Source: Paracoccus salsus (GTDB lineage: Bacteria > Pseudomonadota > Alphaproteobacteria > Rhodobacterales > Rhodobacteraceae). Taken from it: a DNA stretch of 64,000 nt. The position numbers were made by a program, and so were the translations under genes. Below, in pieces: positions 7,870-17,231 of the stretch. The first letter of the stretch is position 1; every line of letters begins with the position of its first letter. The notes under the pieces were generated by a model. The model was not told the origin of the DNA. It saw only the letters and a program-made list of their open reading frames with translations, and searched no databases. The stretch spans positions 248,001 to 312,000 of the forward strand of contig NZ_JAKGGD010000003.1 in NCBI RefSeq assembly GCF_021556615.1, in the 5' to 3' direction.

Positions 7870-9224
7870 ACATTCAACAGCAGGTGTTCGCGTTCCCACG
7901 GGCTGATGACCTGCAGGAATTCCTTGTATTCGTTGCGCTTGACCGCCTCGTAGACATTGACGAACTCCTCGCCCAGAATGCCGCGCATCGGCTTGCTTTC
8001 CGTCATGATGTCCAGAGCGTCGCCCAGATTATAGGGCAGTTCGTCCTCGGACATGTAGGCATCGCCCAGACACTCCGCGCGCGGTCCTTCCTGTTCCAGC
8101 AGGCCCAGGTAACCGCAGGCAAGCGAGGCTGCGATGCCCAGATAGGGGTTGCAGTCCATCCCCGCCAGCCGGTTTTCGATCCGCCGCGCCTCTGGCCCCG
8201 AGATCGGCACCCGCAACCCGGTCGTGCGATTGTCGCGACCCCATTCCAGATTGATCGGCGCCGCGAAGTCGGGAACATAGCGGCGATAGCTGTTCACATA
8301 GGGCGCCAGCAGGGCGATCGCCGCCGGCAGGTGACGCTGCATCCCGCCGATGAAATACAGGAACGCATCGGTCTCGCGGCCCTTTTCGTCCGAGAAGATG
8401 TTCTGCCCGGTATCCACATCGATGACCGAGTGATGGATATGCATCGCGCTGCCCGGCTCTCCCTCGATGGGCTTGGCCATGAAGGTGGCAAAGCAGTCGT
8501 GGCGCAGCGCAGCCTCGCGGATCAGTCGCTTGAAATAGAATATCTCGTCGGCGAGGGCGACGGGATCACCGTGGTTCAGGTTGATCTCGACCTGCCCCGC
8601 ACCGCCTTCCTGCAGAATGCCGTCGATCTCGAAGCCCTGCGCCTCGGCGAAGTCGTAGATGTCGTCGATGACCTTGCCGTATTCGTCCACCGCCGACATC
8701 GAATAGGCCTGCTTGGCCGCGGCGCGACGGCCGGTGCGGCCCATCGGCGGAATGATCGGCTGGTTCGGGTCAATATTCCTGGCGACCAGAAAGAACTCCA
8801 TCTCGGGGGCGACGACGGGCCTCCAGCCCTTTTCCCGATAAAGCCCGACCAGCCGCTTCAAGAGGTTGCGGGGCGCGATCGGGACCGGGTTGCCTTCCTG
8901 GTCCAGCGCGTCGTGGATCACCTGAATGGTCCAGTCGGCAGTCCAGGGCGCAGCCGATGCGGTGCTGTAATCGGGTTTCAGAATCATGTCGGGTTCGGTG
9001 AAGGCGCCCGTGGGATTGTCTGCCCATTCGCCTGTGATCGTCTGCAGGAAGATCGAGTTCGGCAGGTAGAACTTGTCCTGATGCGCAAATTTCGATGCCG
9101 GCATGGCCTTTCCCCGCGCGACCCCCGCGATGTCCGCGAGGATGCATTCGACCTCGTCCAGCCGACGACCGGCCATGTATTCACGCGCGGCAGTCGGTGC
9201 CTGTTCCATCCATGCGGCACTCAT
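7866..9224 (-). CDS. puuA: Glutamine synthetase family ligase, gamma-glutamylpolyamine synthetase-like
   Basis: The 452-residue product is a glutamine-synthetase fold enzyme of the PuuA kind, shorter than housekeeping GlnA and lacking its adenylylation tyrosine loop. Visible motifs are DIAGVARGKAMPASKF near residue 31, VVAPEMEFFLV, the ammonia/glutamate site GGAGQVEINL, GSAMHIHHS (ATP site) and NRTTGLRVP. It should couple glutamate to an amine using ATP. Four-base overlaps with the amidotransferase upstream and the oxidase downstream make one operon, the order expected for gamma-glutamyl-amine breakdown. The aldehyde dehydrogenase of a full Puu pathway is not in this window. Confidence 0.88.
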   Translation of the reverse strand: MSAAWMEQAPTAAREYMAGRRLDEVECILADIAGVARGKAMPASKFAHQDKFYLPNSIFLQTITGEWADNPTGAFTEPDMILKPDYSTASAAPWTADWTIQVIHDALDQEGNPVPIAPRNLLKRLVGLYREKGWRPVVAPEMEFFLVARNIDPNQPIIPPMGRTGRRAAAKQAYSMSAVDEYGKVIDDIYDFAEAQGFEIDGILQEGGAGQVEINLNHGDPVALADEIFYFKRLIREAALRHDCFATFMAKPIEGEPGSAMHIHHSVIDVDTGQNIFSDEKGRETDAFLYFIGGMQRHLPAAIALLAPYVNSYRRYVPDFAAPINLEWGRDNRTTGLRVPISGPEARRIENRLAGMDCNPYLGIAASLACGYLGLLEQEGPRAECLGDAYMSEDELPYNLGDALDIMTESKPMRGILGEEFVNVYEAVKRNEYKEFLQVISPWEREHLLLNV

Positions 9225-9919
9225 GCTGCCCCCTTTGCGATCGAACGCGGTTGCCTGAAGAATTTCTCGATCCGGTCAGCGATCGCAGCCGAATCTTTCG
9301 GCGTTCCCAACCGGGCGACGGCATCGTCCAGCAGGTCTTGGGGAACCACACCCTTGCCGCGCGTAGCGATCAGGCGTTGCAGGAAATCGTCGCTGAATTC
9401 GGGATGCGCCTGGACGGTCAGCGCGCGGTCGCCATAGATCAGCGCCGCGTTCTCGCAGAATTCGTTTCGGGCGATCACGCGTGCATCGTCGGGAGGCGCC
9501 GCGACCTGATCCCGATGCCAGGCATTCAGCGTCACCTTCTCACCCTCGAAATCATAATCCGTGGTGCCGACGGCCCACCCCTGCGGATGGGCGATCACCT
9601 GGCCGCCAAGCGCTTGCGCGATCAACTGATGGCCAAAGCAGATGCCGACCATCGGAACCGGGGCGGCATAGGCGCCCCGGATGAAATCTTCGAGAGGCGG
9701 GATGAAGGCAAGGTCGTCATAGGCACCATGCCGGGACCCGGTCAGCAGCCAGCCATCAGCGTCATGCACATCGTCGGGGAACTGCATCTCCTCGACCAGC
9801 CAGGTTCTGAATTCGAAGCCTCGCCCGCCCAGCAGGCGGATGAACATGTCGGGATAGTCGCCCATTTCGTCCTTCAGTTGCGAAGGCGACTGGCCGCATT
9901 GAAGTATGCCGATACGCAT
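9221..9919 (-). CDS. Type 1 glutamine amidotransferase (GMP-synthase-like class)
   Basis: The 232-residue product carries a class I amidotransferase triad: Cys94 in VGICFGHQLIA, and His172 and Glu174 in VQAHPEF. The substrate side has WLLTGSRHGAYDD. It is the first gene of the operon and overlaps the ligase gene by four bases. In this setting it may hydrolyse the gamma-glutamyl bond released by the neighbours, the job PuuD does in Escherichia coli. However, it resembles the GMP-synthase-like amidotransferases more than PuuD, so the role is inference. Confidence 0.88.
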   Translation of the reverse strand: MRIGILQCGQSPSQLKDEMGDYPDMFIRLLGGRGFEFRTWLVEEMQFPDDVHDADGWLLTGSRHGAYDDLAFIPPLEDFIRGAYAAPVPMVGICFGHQLIAQALGGQVIAHPQGWAVGTTDYDFEGEKVTLNAWHRDQVAAPPDDARVIARNEFCENAALIYGDRALTVQAHPEFSDDFLQRLIATRGKGVVPQDLLDDAVARLGTPKDSAAIADRIEKFFRQPRSIAKGAA

Positions 9920-9985
9920 GAAGATCCTGCGATGTTGCCGATGGCTGCAAGGTAGTCTCGCCCATGGGGGGGCCGCAAGGGGCTG

Positions 9986-9997
9986 CACCATTTGGTG
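9986..9997. promoter_or_regulatory. Short inverted repeat between divergent genes
   Basis: CACCA-TT-TGGTG is a perfect inverted repeat in the 141-base region between the amidotransferase (leftward) and the class V aminotransferase (rightward). GCACCA recurs at about 10030. It could be an operator shared by the two transcripts. At five bases per arm it could also be chance. Confidence 0.25.
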
Positions 9998-10060
9998 GTC
10001 TGGCGCGCTGCGCCTTGTCAGGCTAGCCTGCACCAAACTTTCCCGGAACGGAGCCGCAGC

Positions 10061-11176
10061 ATGTCCGCGATCGACCCCGACGGCCTTCAGGAATTCTCGG
10101 TCGTGTTTACCGACCGCTCTTTGAACCACATGTCGCAACGATTCCAGCAGGTGATGCGCGACCTGTCCGCGACCCTGAAAGAGGTTTACGCGGCGGACGA
10201 GGTCGCGATCGTGCCCGGTGGCGGCAGCTATGCCATGGAATCGGTCGCGCGGCAGTTCGGGCGTGACGCGCATGCACTGATCGTCCGCAATGGCTGGTTC
10301 AGCTATCGCTGGAGCCAGATCTTCGACGCTGGCGGCTTTGCGCGCGACGTGACCGTCGCGATGGCCCGGCCAGGCGGGAACGATCCGCAGCCCGCCTACG
10401 CGCCCCCGCCGATTGACGAGGTGGTGGCGAAGATACACGAAACCCGCCCCGACGCGGTCTTCGCCCCGCATGTCGAGACTTCGGCTGGCCTGATCCTGCC
10501 CGACGACTACATCGGCGCGCTGGCAGAGGCGGCGCATCGGGTCGGCGCGCTGATGATCCTGGATTGCATCGCCTCGGGCGCGGTCTGGGTGGACATGCGC
10601 GCCACCGGCGTCGATGTCCTGATCTCGGCCCCGCAGAAGGGCTGGTCCGCGTCACCCTCGGCCGGGCTGGTGATGCTGTCGGAACGCGCGGCCACGCGGC
10701 TGAACCAGACCGACAGCGACAGTTTCGCATTGGACCTCAGGAAATGGCGCGCGATCATGGCGGCGTATGAAGATGGCGGTCATGCCTATCATGCCACCAT
10801 GCCGACCGACGCCTTGACCGGGCTGCGCGACGCGATGGAGGAAACCCGCGAGATGGGCTTCGACGCCGCGAACGAGGCGCAGTGGCGCCTGGGGAACGAA
10901 GTTCGCGCGTTCCTGTCCGAAAAGGGCATCCGGTCTGTCGCCGCGCAGGGCTTCGGCGCGCCTGGCGTGGTGGTGTCCTATACGTCCGACCCCGATATCA
11001 AGTCCGGCAGGAAATTCGCCGCCGAGGGGTTTCAGATCGCGGCCGGCGTGCCGCTGGCGATCAACGAGCCGGCAGACTTCTCGACCTTCCGTCTTGGTCT
11101 TTTCGGGCTGGACAAGCTGAAGGATGTCGATGGCACGCTGGCGAGGCTGAAGCCGGTCCTGGACAAGCTGCTGTAG
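10061..11176 (+). CDS. Class V aminotransferase (alanine/serine-glyoxylate type)
   Basis: The 371-residue product is a PLP enzyme of fold type I, class V. Asp168 in ALMILD should contact the pyridine nitrogen, and Lys193 in SAPQKGWSASPSAG is the expected Schiff-base lysine. The N-terminal PGGGSYAMESVARQF binds the cofactor phosphate. The C-terminal half has GAPGVVVSYT and AINEPADFSTFRLGLFG. Members of the group transfer amino groups between alanine or serine and glyoxylate, or act on phosphonates. GGAG nine bases before the ATG supports this start. It is divergent from the polyamine-like operon, which suggests related nitrogen metabolism, but the substrate is not shown. Confidence 0.9.
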   Translation: MSAIDPDGLQEFSVVFTDRSLNHMSQRFQQVMRDLSATLKEVYAADEVAIVPGGGSYAMESVARQFGRDAHALIVRNGWFSYRWSQIFDAGGFARDVTVAMARPGGNDPQPAYAPPPIDEVVAKIHETRPDAVFAPHVETSAGLILPDDYIGALAEAAHRVGALMILDCIASGAVWVDMRATGVDVLISAPQKGWSASPSAGLVMLSERAATRLNQTDSDSFALDLRKWRAIMAAYEDGGHAYHATMPTDALTGLRDAMEETREMGFDAANEAQWRLGNEVRAFLSEKGIRSVAAQGFGAPGVVVSYTSDPDIKSGRKFAAEGFQIAAGVPLAINEPADFSTFRLGLFGLDKLKDVDGTLARLKPVLDKLL

Positions 11177-11329
11177 ACGGCAGGTCAGGCAAACCACCTC
11201 GTCCCCGCACGCGGCAGGGGGCGGTCGGATTAAACTTTTTCACTCCCGCGTGAGACGCCGCGCCACGCGTTGTCTTGCGCCGGTCGAGCGACCATTCTGG
11301 CGTTCATGCCCAAGCTTGCCGGAGTGCCC

Positions 11330-11944
11330 ATGTATCGCATGTTGATGATCGCGACCGTCCTGTCGCTGCTGGCCTCGCCGGGTCTTGCCGCCGAACCGAC
11401 GCTCTGCACGTCCCGGATCGACGGCAAGGACGTCCCGATGGCCTATGACAAGGACGAGGACATCTCGCGCCAGAACTACAGCCTGCGCGAAGTCCTGTTC
11501 ACGCGCCGGGGCCGCGACACCTGCCCCAGCTATGTGGTGCTGCGCAGCCTGACCCCCGACCTGACGGACGAGCAGCGCCGCCCCTTCTGTCTGCGCCATG
11601 ACGCGGAAGCGGACTCGATCATCGGCTATGATCTGGGTCGGCGCGACGCCTATGGCCGATGCAGGGCGCCGTCGGGTTCGCTGTGCCGGCGCATCAACCA
11701 GACCAAGGGCGCGGCAGGCCAGATTTCCGGCGCGGCAGCCGGTGGCGCGGTCAGGGGCCTGCGCGCGTTGCCCGACGGATCAGGCGCAATCATCCTCGAG
11801 GGGTCCAGAAGCCACATCTCAAGCGCGCTTGGCGCCATCGGCGGAGCGGCGGCCAGCCTGGCGGCATCGCCCGTCCTGTTGACCGGCGCGGCGGTCACCG
11901 TGCTGACCGTCGGCGGCGCCGTCTATGCCTGCCGCGAGGACTGA
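11330..11944 (+). CDS. Exported protein of unknown function with C-terminal hydrophobic segment
   Basis: From the ATG at 11330 (GGAG upstream) the product is 204 residues. A Sec signal peptide covers residues 1-21 (ending GLAAEPT). The mature N-terminal domain has cysteines in TLCTSR, DTCPSY, PFCLRH, YGRCRA and SLCRR, suggesting disulphides in the periplasm. The C-terminal third is Gly/Ala rich and ends in a hydrophobic segment (VLLTGAAVTVLTVGGAVYAC). No family is recognised. It converges with the envelope protein ending at 11949, leaving only a four-base gap. Confidence 0.7.
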   Translation: MYRMLMIATVLSLLASPGLAAEPTLCTSRIDGKDVPMAYDKDEDISRQNYSLREVLFTRRGRDTCPSYVVLRSLTPDLTDEQRRPFCLRHDAEADSIIGYDLGRRDAYGRCRAPSGSLCRRINQTKGAAGQISGAAAGGAVRGLRALPDGSGAIILEGSRSHISSALGAIGGAAASLAASPVLLTGAAVTVLTVGGAVYACRED

Positions 11945-11948
11945 ACGC

Positions 11949-12659
11949 TCAGAATTCGAGCCAGCTTCCGATCTTCAACGCCGCTTCGCCCGGGCCTGCG
12001 ACCGGCGCGATGACACCAAGTTCCAGATTTGCCGGCCCGGCCACGCGCTGCACCACCGACACGGCCAGCTTGGCCGAAAGATCCTCGTCCTTGCGCTGCT
12101 CGAGGCGCAGCTGATTGACAAGGGTCGTTCCCTGACGCGGACGAAGGCCGAAGGTGAATTCCGCCTTCGTCGTCATCTCCGGCGTCAGGAAAGCCGATTG
12201 CGCGTCCGACAGCGGCCGATCGGGCGTCGGGCGCAATCCCAGGATCTTGACCCGCATCTCGGCCGCGAACCAGCCGCCATCCCTGAACCCTTCAAAGCCA
12301 CGCCCCCAGCCGATCCCGGTCATGACGACGGGCATGTTCACCCCCTCGCGCCGGATGGCCCCCACCCCCACAGACATGGCCAGCCGGTGCCGCCCCTCAC
12401 CGGAATCCATGGCGCGCTGCAACCAGAGCAAGGCGCTGGTCTCTCCGACATTCGTGCGCCCGATCTCGTATCCAAGGGTCGTGCGCGGCCGCAGCCCGTA
12501 TTCACCGTAAAGGCCGGTATGGCTGTTTCCGTCCCGGTCCACCTCGTAGGACGGCGCAACGAAGTTGCTTCCGGGCTCCCTCGGCCAGGGGCTGGCCGAA
12601 GCAGGCCCGACGACCAGCCCAAAGCAGAGGCCGAGACTTGCAAGATGAAGTGATCGCAT
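11949..12659 (-). CDS. Probable outer-membrane beta-barrel protein
   Basis: The 236-residue product begins with a signal peptide (MRSLHLASLGLCFGLVVGPASAS). It then shows alternating polar/apolar stretches with many Gly and aromatic residues (TTLGYEIGRTNVG, HRLAMSVGVGAIRR, TKAEFTFGLRPRQG), as in outer-membrane barrels. The last residues, KIGSWLEF, end in Phe, the usual C-terminal signal for barrel insertion. No specific family is recognised. The start at 12659 follows GCGGGA; upstream, TTCACA-18 bp-TATCCT is a weak promoter candidate. Confidence 0.65.
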   Translation of the reverse strand: MRSLHLASLGLCFGLVVGPASASPWPREPGSNFVAPSYEVDRDGNSHTGLYGEYGLRPRTTLGYEIGRTNVGETSALLWLQRAMDSGEGRHRLAMSVGVGAIRREGVNMPVVMTGIGWGRGFEGFRDGGWFAAEMRVKILGLRPTPDRPLSDAQSAFLTPEMTTKAEFTFGLRPRQGTTLVNQLRLEQRKDEDLSAKLAVSVVQRVAGPANLELGVIAPVAGPGEAALKIGSWLEF

Positions 12660-12765
12660 GGGTCCCGCCACATTCTGTGATTGCACGAAGGATACGCCGC
12701 ACAGGCATTGATTGTGAAGAAGACTTTGCGGCGGGTCGGGACGGCGCAATCGAGCGTCAAAACCG

Positions 12766-13344
12766 ATGATGAGAATGTTACCTGCCGCACCGTCGAAATC
12801 TCGAATCAGTCTTCTGGATGATCGTTTCCTGGTGGATGCGAGGATCACCGACCGCTTCAAATCCCGCGCAACCTGGCTGCATGGGCCGCGGGATTGGCGA
12901 CGACCATCCTGGCCTGAAACCTATCAGCTGGTCTGGGACGAAGACGCCGGCTTCGGTCAGCTTTTGCCACGTCCGACCCCTGCAGAGGCGGCGGCGCTCT
13001 ATCGGTTCGATTACTATAGGCATGGCAAGGAGGCGCCGTCCCAGCATCCCGAGCCCGGCTTCCTGCGCCGGTTGCTGTTTCATCTTGCCCGGCGCGTCGA
13101 TCGCGGCGTGGATATCGACGAGGCTTGGTGGTCCACCCTTCAGGGTTCCGCCGGGGCGAAACGGGTTCCGAAAATCGGTTGCGGCGACGCGGTCAATCTC
13201 GACCGCCTGTCCCGGATGGGTCATCAAGTCTGTGGTGTCGAGCCTGATCCGACCTCGGGCGAGGTCGCGCGCCAGCGTGGGATCGCGCTTCACGTCAGCA
13301 CCGCCGAGGATCGTGGCACGGCGCAGCGCCATAGCCGCCGCTAA
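12766..13344 (+). pseudogene. Truncated SAM-dependent methyltransferase remnant
   Basis: The 192-codon frame resembles the front half of a class I methyltransferase. A region LLPRPTPAEAAALYRFDYYRHG is typical just before the catalytic domain. It is followed by KIGCGDAVNLDRLSRMGHQVCGVEPDP, a SAM-binding motif I with the acidic end of beta-2. The frame stops only about 50 residues into the catalytic domain, after LHVSTAED, and motifs II to IV are missing. The zinc-binding cysteines usual in front of such domains are also absent. It abuts the terminator of the ribosomal operon on the opposite strand. Motif I appears as IGCGDAV instead of the usual IGCGDG. Confidence 0.65.
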
Positions 13345-13349
13345 CGAAG

Positions 13350-13373
13350 AAGGCCGGGGTTTCCCCCGGCCTC
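13350..13373 (-). terminator. Terminator after rpmD
   Basis: A perfect stem GGCCGGGG/CCCCGGCC (13352-13359 with 13364-13371, loop of four) sits just past the rpmD stop. On the minus strand it is followed by TTCTTCGTTAG. It probably ends the S10-spc transcript here. Confidence 0.65.
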
Positions 13374-13378
13374 CCTTC

Positions 13379-13567
13379 TCAGTTCTTTTCCTCGATGATC
13401 GTCACAAGATGCGGGATCTTGGCGACCATGCCGCGGACCGACGGAGTGTCCTCCAGTTCGCGCGTGCGGTTCATCTTGTTCAGACCCAGTCCTTTCAGCG
13501 TCTGGCGCTGTATGGCGGGGCGGCGGATCGGGCTGCCGATCTGCTTGACGACGATGGTATTGGCCAT
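13379..13567 (-). CDS. rpmD: 50S ribosomal protein L30
   Basis: A 62-residue L30 with the typical [25 protein letters not shown] core and LVTIIEE end. It binds 23S rRNA at the subunit periphery. It is the last gene of the operon, 10 bases after rpsE. In most proteobacteria rplO and secY follow; here a terminator and a methyltransferase relic follow instead. Confidence 0.97.
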   Translation of the reverse strand: MANTIVVKQIGSPIRRPAIQRQTLKGLGLNKMNRTRELEDTPSVRGMVAKIPHLVTIIEEKN

Positions 13568-13577
13568 GTCTCTCTCC

Positions 13578-14174
13578 TTACGCCTGCGCGGCCGAGGTCA
13601 CGGTCGCGTCCGTGCCAGCGGTCGCGTCCGGAGCCTTCTCCTGCGAGGGCAGGATGTCGGCAACCTTCTTGCCACGACGCTGCGCGACGGAACGCGGGCT
13701 GGCTTCCTTCTTCAGGCCATCCAGCGTCGCGCGGATCATGTTGTAGGGGTTCTGCGACCCCTGCGACTTGGCCACCACGTCCTGCACGCCCAGCATCTCG
13801 AACACGGCACGCATCGGGCCGCCGGCGATGATGCCGGTCCCCGGCACGGCCGTGCGCATGATCACCTTGCCGGCGCCGTGCCGACCTTCGATGTCATGGT
13901 GCAGGGTCCGGCCATCGCGCAGAGGCACGCGGATCATGCCGCGCTTGGCCTGCTCGGTCGCCTTGCGGATCGCCTCGGGAACTTCCTTGGCCTTGCCCTT
14001 GCCGAAACCGACACGGCCCCGCTGGTCGCCCACGACCACCAGCGCCGCAAAGCCGAAGCGCTTGCCGCCCTTGACGGTTTTCGACACGCGGTTGATCGCA
14101 ACCAGGCGATCGGCGAATTCGGGGTTTTCTTCACGCTGGTCGCGCCGACCCCGGCGATTGTCACGTTCTGCCAT
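13578..14174 (-). CDS. rpsE: 30S ribosomal protein S5
   Basis: The 198-residue product has the S5 double-stranded-RNA-binding-like N-terminal domain ([29 protein letters not shown]) and the C-terminal domain with [29 protein letters not shown]5 acts in decoding fidelity and the mRNA entry helicase site. The last 25 residues, rich in Ala, Thr and Asp, are an extension beyond the E. coli protein. The N-terminus is a charged RGRRDQREE stretch. Confidence 0.97.
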   Translation of the reverse strand: MAERDNRRGRRDQREENPEFADRLVAINRVSKTVKGGKRFGFAALVVVGDQRGRVGFGKGKAKEVPEAIRKATEQAKRGMIRVPLRDGRTLHHDIEGRHGAGKVIMRTAVPGTGIIAGGPMRAVFEMLGVQDVVAKSQGSQNPYNMIRATLDGLKKEASPRSVAQRRGKKVADILPSQEKAPDATAGTDATVTSAAQA

Positions 14175-14278
14175 CAGGCATTCCTTGTACGCTGGCGCAG
14201 CTTCGGCGCCGTTATATCCAATCCAGGTGGACCGAGAGCCCCCGGATCATCGGGGTGGCGCGAACGCCACCCGCAATA

Positions 14279-14638
14279 TCAGAACTTCAGCCCGCCTTCG
14301 CGCGCGGCATCCGCCAAGGCCTTGACCTTGCCGTGGAACAGAAAGCCGCCGCGGTCGAAGACGACCTCTTCCACGCCGGCTTTCTTCGCACGTTCGGCGA
14401 TCGCCGCGCCGATCTTGGCAGCGGCCTCGACGTTGTTCTTGCCCACGACGCCAAAATCCTTCTCGAGCGTGCTGGCCGAGGCCAGGGTCACGCCTTTCAG
14501 ATCGTCGATGATCTGAACCGACAGGTTCTTGGACGAACGGTGAACCGACATGCGCGGACGGCCATTCGACATCGCCCGCAATTTGTTCCGTACGCGCAGG
14601 CGGCGCTTCTGGAACAGCTCTTGCTTTTTCAGTGCCAT
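14279..14638 (-). CDS. rplR: 50S ribosomal protein L18
   Basis: Starting at the ATG at 14638 ([21 protein letters not shown]) the product is 119 residues, normal for L18, which binds 5S rRNA in the central protuberance. The conserved end is [22 protein letters not shown] longer frame to 14683 would overlap rplF and is not needed. A 104-base spacer follows before rpsE. Confidence 0.97.
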   Translation of the reverse strand: MALKKQELFQKRRLRVRNKLRAMSNGRPRMSVHRSSKNLSVQIIDDLKGVTLASASTLEKDFGVVGKNNVEAAAKIGAAIAERAKKAGVEEVVFDRGGFLFHGKVKALADAAREGGLKF

Positions 14639-14651
14639 TTCTCTGCGCCCC

Positions 14652-15185
14652 TTACTTCTTCTTGCCTTCCTTGCGGAAGACATACTCGCCCTTGTAGCGA
14701 ATACCCTTGCCCTTGTAGGGCTCGGGCTGTCGCCACTCGCGGATGTTCGCCGCCACCTGGCCGACCAGTTGCTGGTCGATCCCTTCGACCACGATTTCGG
14801 TCTGCTTGGGCGCGGTGATCGTCACGCCTTCGGGCGTTTCGAAATTCACCTCGTGCGAATAACCCAGAGACAGCTTCAGGGTCCTGCCCTGCATCTGCGC
14901 GCGGTAACCCACGCCCTGGATCTCCAGTTCTTTCTTGAAGCCGTCCGAGACGCCGACCGTCAGGTTCTCCACCATCGAGCGGGTCATTCCCCACTGCTGG
15001 CGCGCACGTTTCGATGCACCGCGCGGCGTCACGCTGACGCGACCATCGTCCACGGCCAGAACCACGTCGTCGGTCGCGGTGAAGCTGCGGGTGCCTTTCG
15101 GCCCCTTCACCTCGATCGTCTGACCCTTGATCTCGGCCGTCACGCCCTTGGGCAGTTCGACCGGCTTCTTACCAATCCGAGACAT
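14652..15185 (-). CDS. rplF: 50S ribosomal protein L6
   Basis: The 177-residue product has the two tandem L6 domains: [19 protein letters not shown] at the start and, in the second, [17 protein letters not shown] and the rRNA-binding [14 protein letters not shown] near the end. L6 sits near the factor-binding site of the large subunit. Length and ending (RKEGKKK) are normal. Twelve bases separate it from rpsH. Confidence 0.98.
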   Translation of the reverse strand: MSRIGKKPVELPKGVTAEIKGQTIEVKGPKGTRSFTATDDVVLAVDDGRVSVTPRGASKRARQQWGMTRSMVENLTVGVSDGFKKELEIQGVGYRAQMQGRTLKLSLGYSHEVNFETPEGVTITAPKQTEIVVEGIDQQLVGQVAANIREWRQPEPYKGKGIRYKGEYVFRKEGKKK

Positions 15186-15197
15186 CTGCTGCCCTCC

Positions 15198-15596
15198 CTA
15201 GAATACGGTGCAGAGAACTTCGCCGCCGATATTGGCGTTGCGAGCCGCTGCATCCGACATGACACCCTTGGGGGTCGACACGATCGAAACGCCCAGGCCC
15301 TGGCGGACTTGCGGGATATCGCGGGCGCCCGCGTAAACGCGGCGACCGGGTTTCGAAACGCGCGACAATTCCCGAATAACCGGGGTGCCATCGTGATATT
15401 TCAGGCCGATTTCCAGCTCGGTGTGGCCGGCTTCGGTGGTCACTTCCTCGTAGCCGCGGATGTAACCTTCTGCTTTCAGCACATCCAGAACCCAGGCGCG
15501 CAGCTTGGATGCCGGGGTGCGAACGGTCGATTTGCCGCGCATCTGCGCATTGCGGATGCGGGTCAGCATATCGCCGAGAGGATCGTTCATGTTCAT
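15198..15596 (-). CDS. rpsH: 30S ribosomal protein S8
   Basis: A 132-residue S8 with [20 protein letters not shown] at the start and the signature [27 protein letters not shown] at the end. It binds the central domain of 16S rRNA; in E. coli it is also the autogenous repressor of the spc operon, though no target site has been examined here. The ATG at 15596 is preferred over the one at 15590 because GGGGG lies at a better distance. Confidence 0.98.
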   Translation of the reverse strand: MNMNDPLGDMLTRIRNAQMRGKSTVRTPASKLRAWVLDVLKAEGYIRGYEEVTTEAGHTELEIGLKYHDGTPVIRELSRVSKPGRRVYAGARDIPQVRQGLGVSIVSTPKGVMSDAAARNANIGGEVLCTVF

Positions 15597-15606
15597 TTTC
15601 GCCCCC

Positions 15607-15912
15607 TTACCAGCTGGATTTGACCAGGCCGGGGATCTGACCTTGCGAGCCCAGCTCGCGCAGCATGATCCGCGACAGTTTCAGTTTGCGGTAATACGCA
15701 TGCGGACGCCCGGTCAGTTGGCACCGGTTGTGCAGACGCGTCGCCGAGGAATTGCGCGGCAGTTCGGCCAGCTTCAGCGTGGCCTTGAAGCGCTCTTCCA
15801 TCGGGCGGGACTGATCCTTGACGATCTCGTTCAGGGCTGCACGCTTGGCGGCGTATTTCTGAACCAGACGCTCGCGCTTCTTCTCGCGCTCGACCATCGA
15901 TTTCTTTGCCAT
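15607..15912 (-). CDS. rpsN: 30S ribosomal protein S14
   Basis: The 101-residue product is the long, zinc-independent form of S14. It has the core [37 protein letters not shown] but not the four-cysteine ribbon of short S14. S14 joins the head of the small subunit next to S3 and S10. It lies 10 bases upstream of rpsH. Confidence 0.98.
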   Translation of the reverse strand: MAKKSMVEREKKRERLVQKYAAKRAALNEIVKDQSRPMEERFKATLKLAELPRNSSATRLHNRCQLTGRPHAYYRKLKLSRIMLRELGSQGQIPGLVKSSW

Positions 15913-15930
15913 ATCTTCTTCCCTCCGCGA

Positions 15931-16491
15931 TCAGCTGTTGAAAGGCATGTTGAAATGCTTCAACAGCGACTTCGCTTCCGCGTCGGTCTTCGCGGTGGTG
16001 CAGATGATGATGTCCATCCCCAGAACTTCGTCGACCTTGTCGAAGTTGATTTCCGGGAACACGATGTGCTCTTTCAGGCCCATGGCATAATTGCCGCGGC
16101 CGTCGAAAGAGCTGCCCTTGACGCCGCGAAAGTCGCGGACGCGGGGCAGCGCGATGTTGATCAGGCGGTCCAGGAATTCGTACATCCGGTCGCCACGCAG
16201 CGTCACCTTGGCACCAAGAGGCATTTCCTCGCGGACACGGAAGCCGGCAATCGAGTTCTTCGCCTTGGTGATGACGGCTTTCTGGCCGGCGATCAGCGAC
16301 AGTTCCTCGGCGCCCTGCTTGACCTTCTTGGTATCCTTCACGGCCTCGCCGATGCCCATGTTCAGGACGATCTTGTCCAGACGCGGGATCTGCATGTCGT
16401 TCTTGTAACCAAACTCTTCCTTCAACGCGGCCTTGATCTGCTCGCTGAATTGCGCCCTCAGGCGCGGCGTGTATTTGGCGGCATCCAGCAT
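15931..16491 (-). CDS. rplE: 50S ribosomal protein L5
   Basis: A 186-residue L5: [25 protein letters not shown], then [19 protein letters not shown], and near the end the conserved [27 protein letters not shown]. It binds 5S rRNA and bridges to the small subunit. Its start overlaps the rplX stop by one base (TGATG-type junction), implying coupled translation. Confidence 0.98.
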   Translation of the reverse strand: MLDAAKYTPRLRAQFSEQIKAALKEEFGYKNDMQIPRLDKIVLNMGIGEAVKDTKKVKQGAEELSLIAGQKAVITKAKNSIAGFRVREEMPLGAKVTLRGDRMYEFLDRLINIALPRVRDFRGVKGSSFDGRGNYAMGLKEHIVFPEINFDKVDEVLGMDIIICTTAKTDAEAKSLLKHFNMPFNS

Positions 16492-16796
16492 CAGATCAGA
16501 TCTCCCGTGGTCTTGGCGAAACGCACCTTCTTGCCGTCTTCCTCGCGGAAGCCGACGCGGGTCGCTTTGCCGTTCTTGTCCATCAGAGCAAGGTTCGACA
16601 GGTCGATCGGCATCGCCTTCGGCACACGCCCGCCCTGGCTGTTCTGCGACTGCTTGGTGTGACGGATGGCGACATTCACGCCGTCAACGACGGCCTTGTT
16701 GTCCTTGGGCATGACAGCGGTGATTTCGCCCTGCTTGCCCTTGTCCTTGCCGGCCAGCACGACGACCTTGTCGCCCTTCTTCAGCTTGGCAGCCAT
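16491..16796 (-). CDS. rplX: 50S ribosomal protein L24
   Basis: A 101-residue L24 with the KOW motif [22 protein letters not shown] at the start. It begins large-subunit assembly. The ATG at 16796 shares its A with the rplN stop (TGATG), and GGAGG inside rplN serves as its ribosome-binding site. A GTG three bases earlier is an unlikely alternative. Confidence 0.97.
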   Translation of the reverse strand: MAAKLKKGDKVVVLAGKDKGKQGEITAVMPKDNKAVVDGVNVAIRHTKQSQNSQGGRVPKAMPIDLSNLALMDKNGKATRVGFREEDGKKVRFAKTTGDLI

Positions 16797-17164
16797 CACA
16801 GCACCTCCGGAGCAAGCGAGATGATCTTCATGAAGTTCTTGGCACGCAGTTCGCGAACGACCGGCCCGAAAATACGGGTTCCGACCGGCTCGCCCTGGTT
16901 GTTCAGGATGACGGCGGCGTTGCGATCAAAGCGGATCGAGGTGCCGTCTTCACGGGTGACTTCTTTCGCGGTGCGGACGACGACGGCCTTGCGGACATCG
17001 CCCTTCTTGACCCGGCCCCGCGGGATGGCTTCCTTGACGGACACGACGATGATGTCGCCCACCGACGCATAGCGACGGTGCGAACCACCCAGGACCTTGA
17101 TGCACTGAACCCGGCGAGCGCCAGAGTTGTCAGCGACATCCAGATTGGTCTGCATCTGGATCAT
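16796..17164 (-). CDS. rplN: 50S ribosomal protein L14
   Basis: A standard 122-residue L14 beginning [28 protein letters not shown] and ending [17 protein letters not shown]. It lies at the subunit interface beside L19. It follows rpsQ after a 67-base spacer that contains only a weak GGGG/CCCC stem, and overlaps rplX by one base. Confidence 0.98.
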   Translation of the reverse strand: MIQMQTNLDVADNSGARRVQCIKVLGGSHRRYASVGDIIVVSVKEAIPRGRVKKGDVRKAVVVRTAKEVTREDGTSIRFDRNAAVILNNQGEPVGTRIFGPVVRELRAKNFMKIISLAPEVL

Positions 17165-17231
17165 TTGGTTTCTCCCGACCTTTGGGGACTTGCCCCAGGG
17201 TTTCGATCATTTCTGACCTGTGATGATGGAC

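Noticed and set aside
16491-16799. GTG start for rplX three bases upstream
   Set aside because: The ATG at 16796 is at the better distance from GGAGG and forms the usual TGATG junction.
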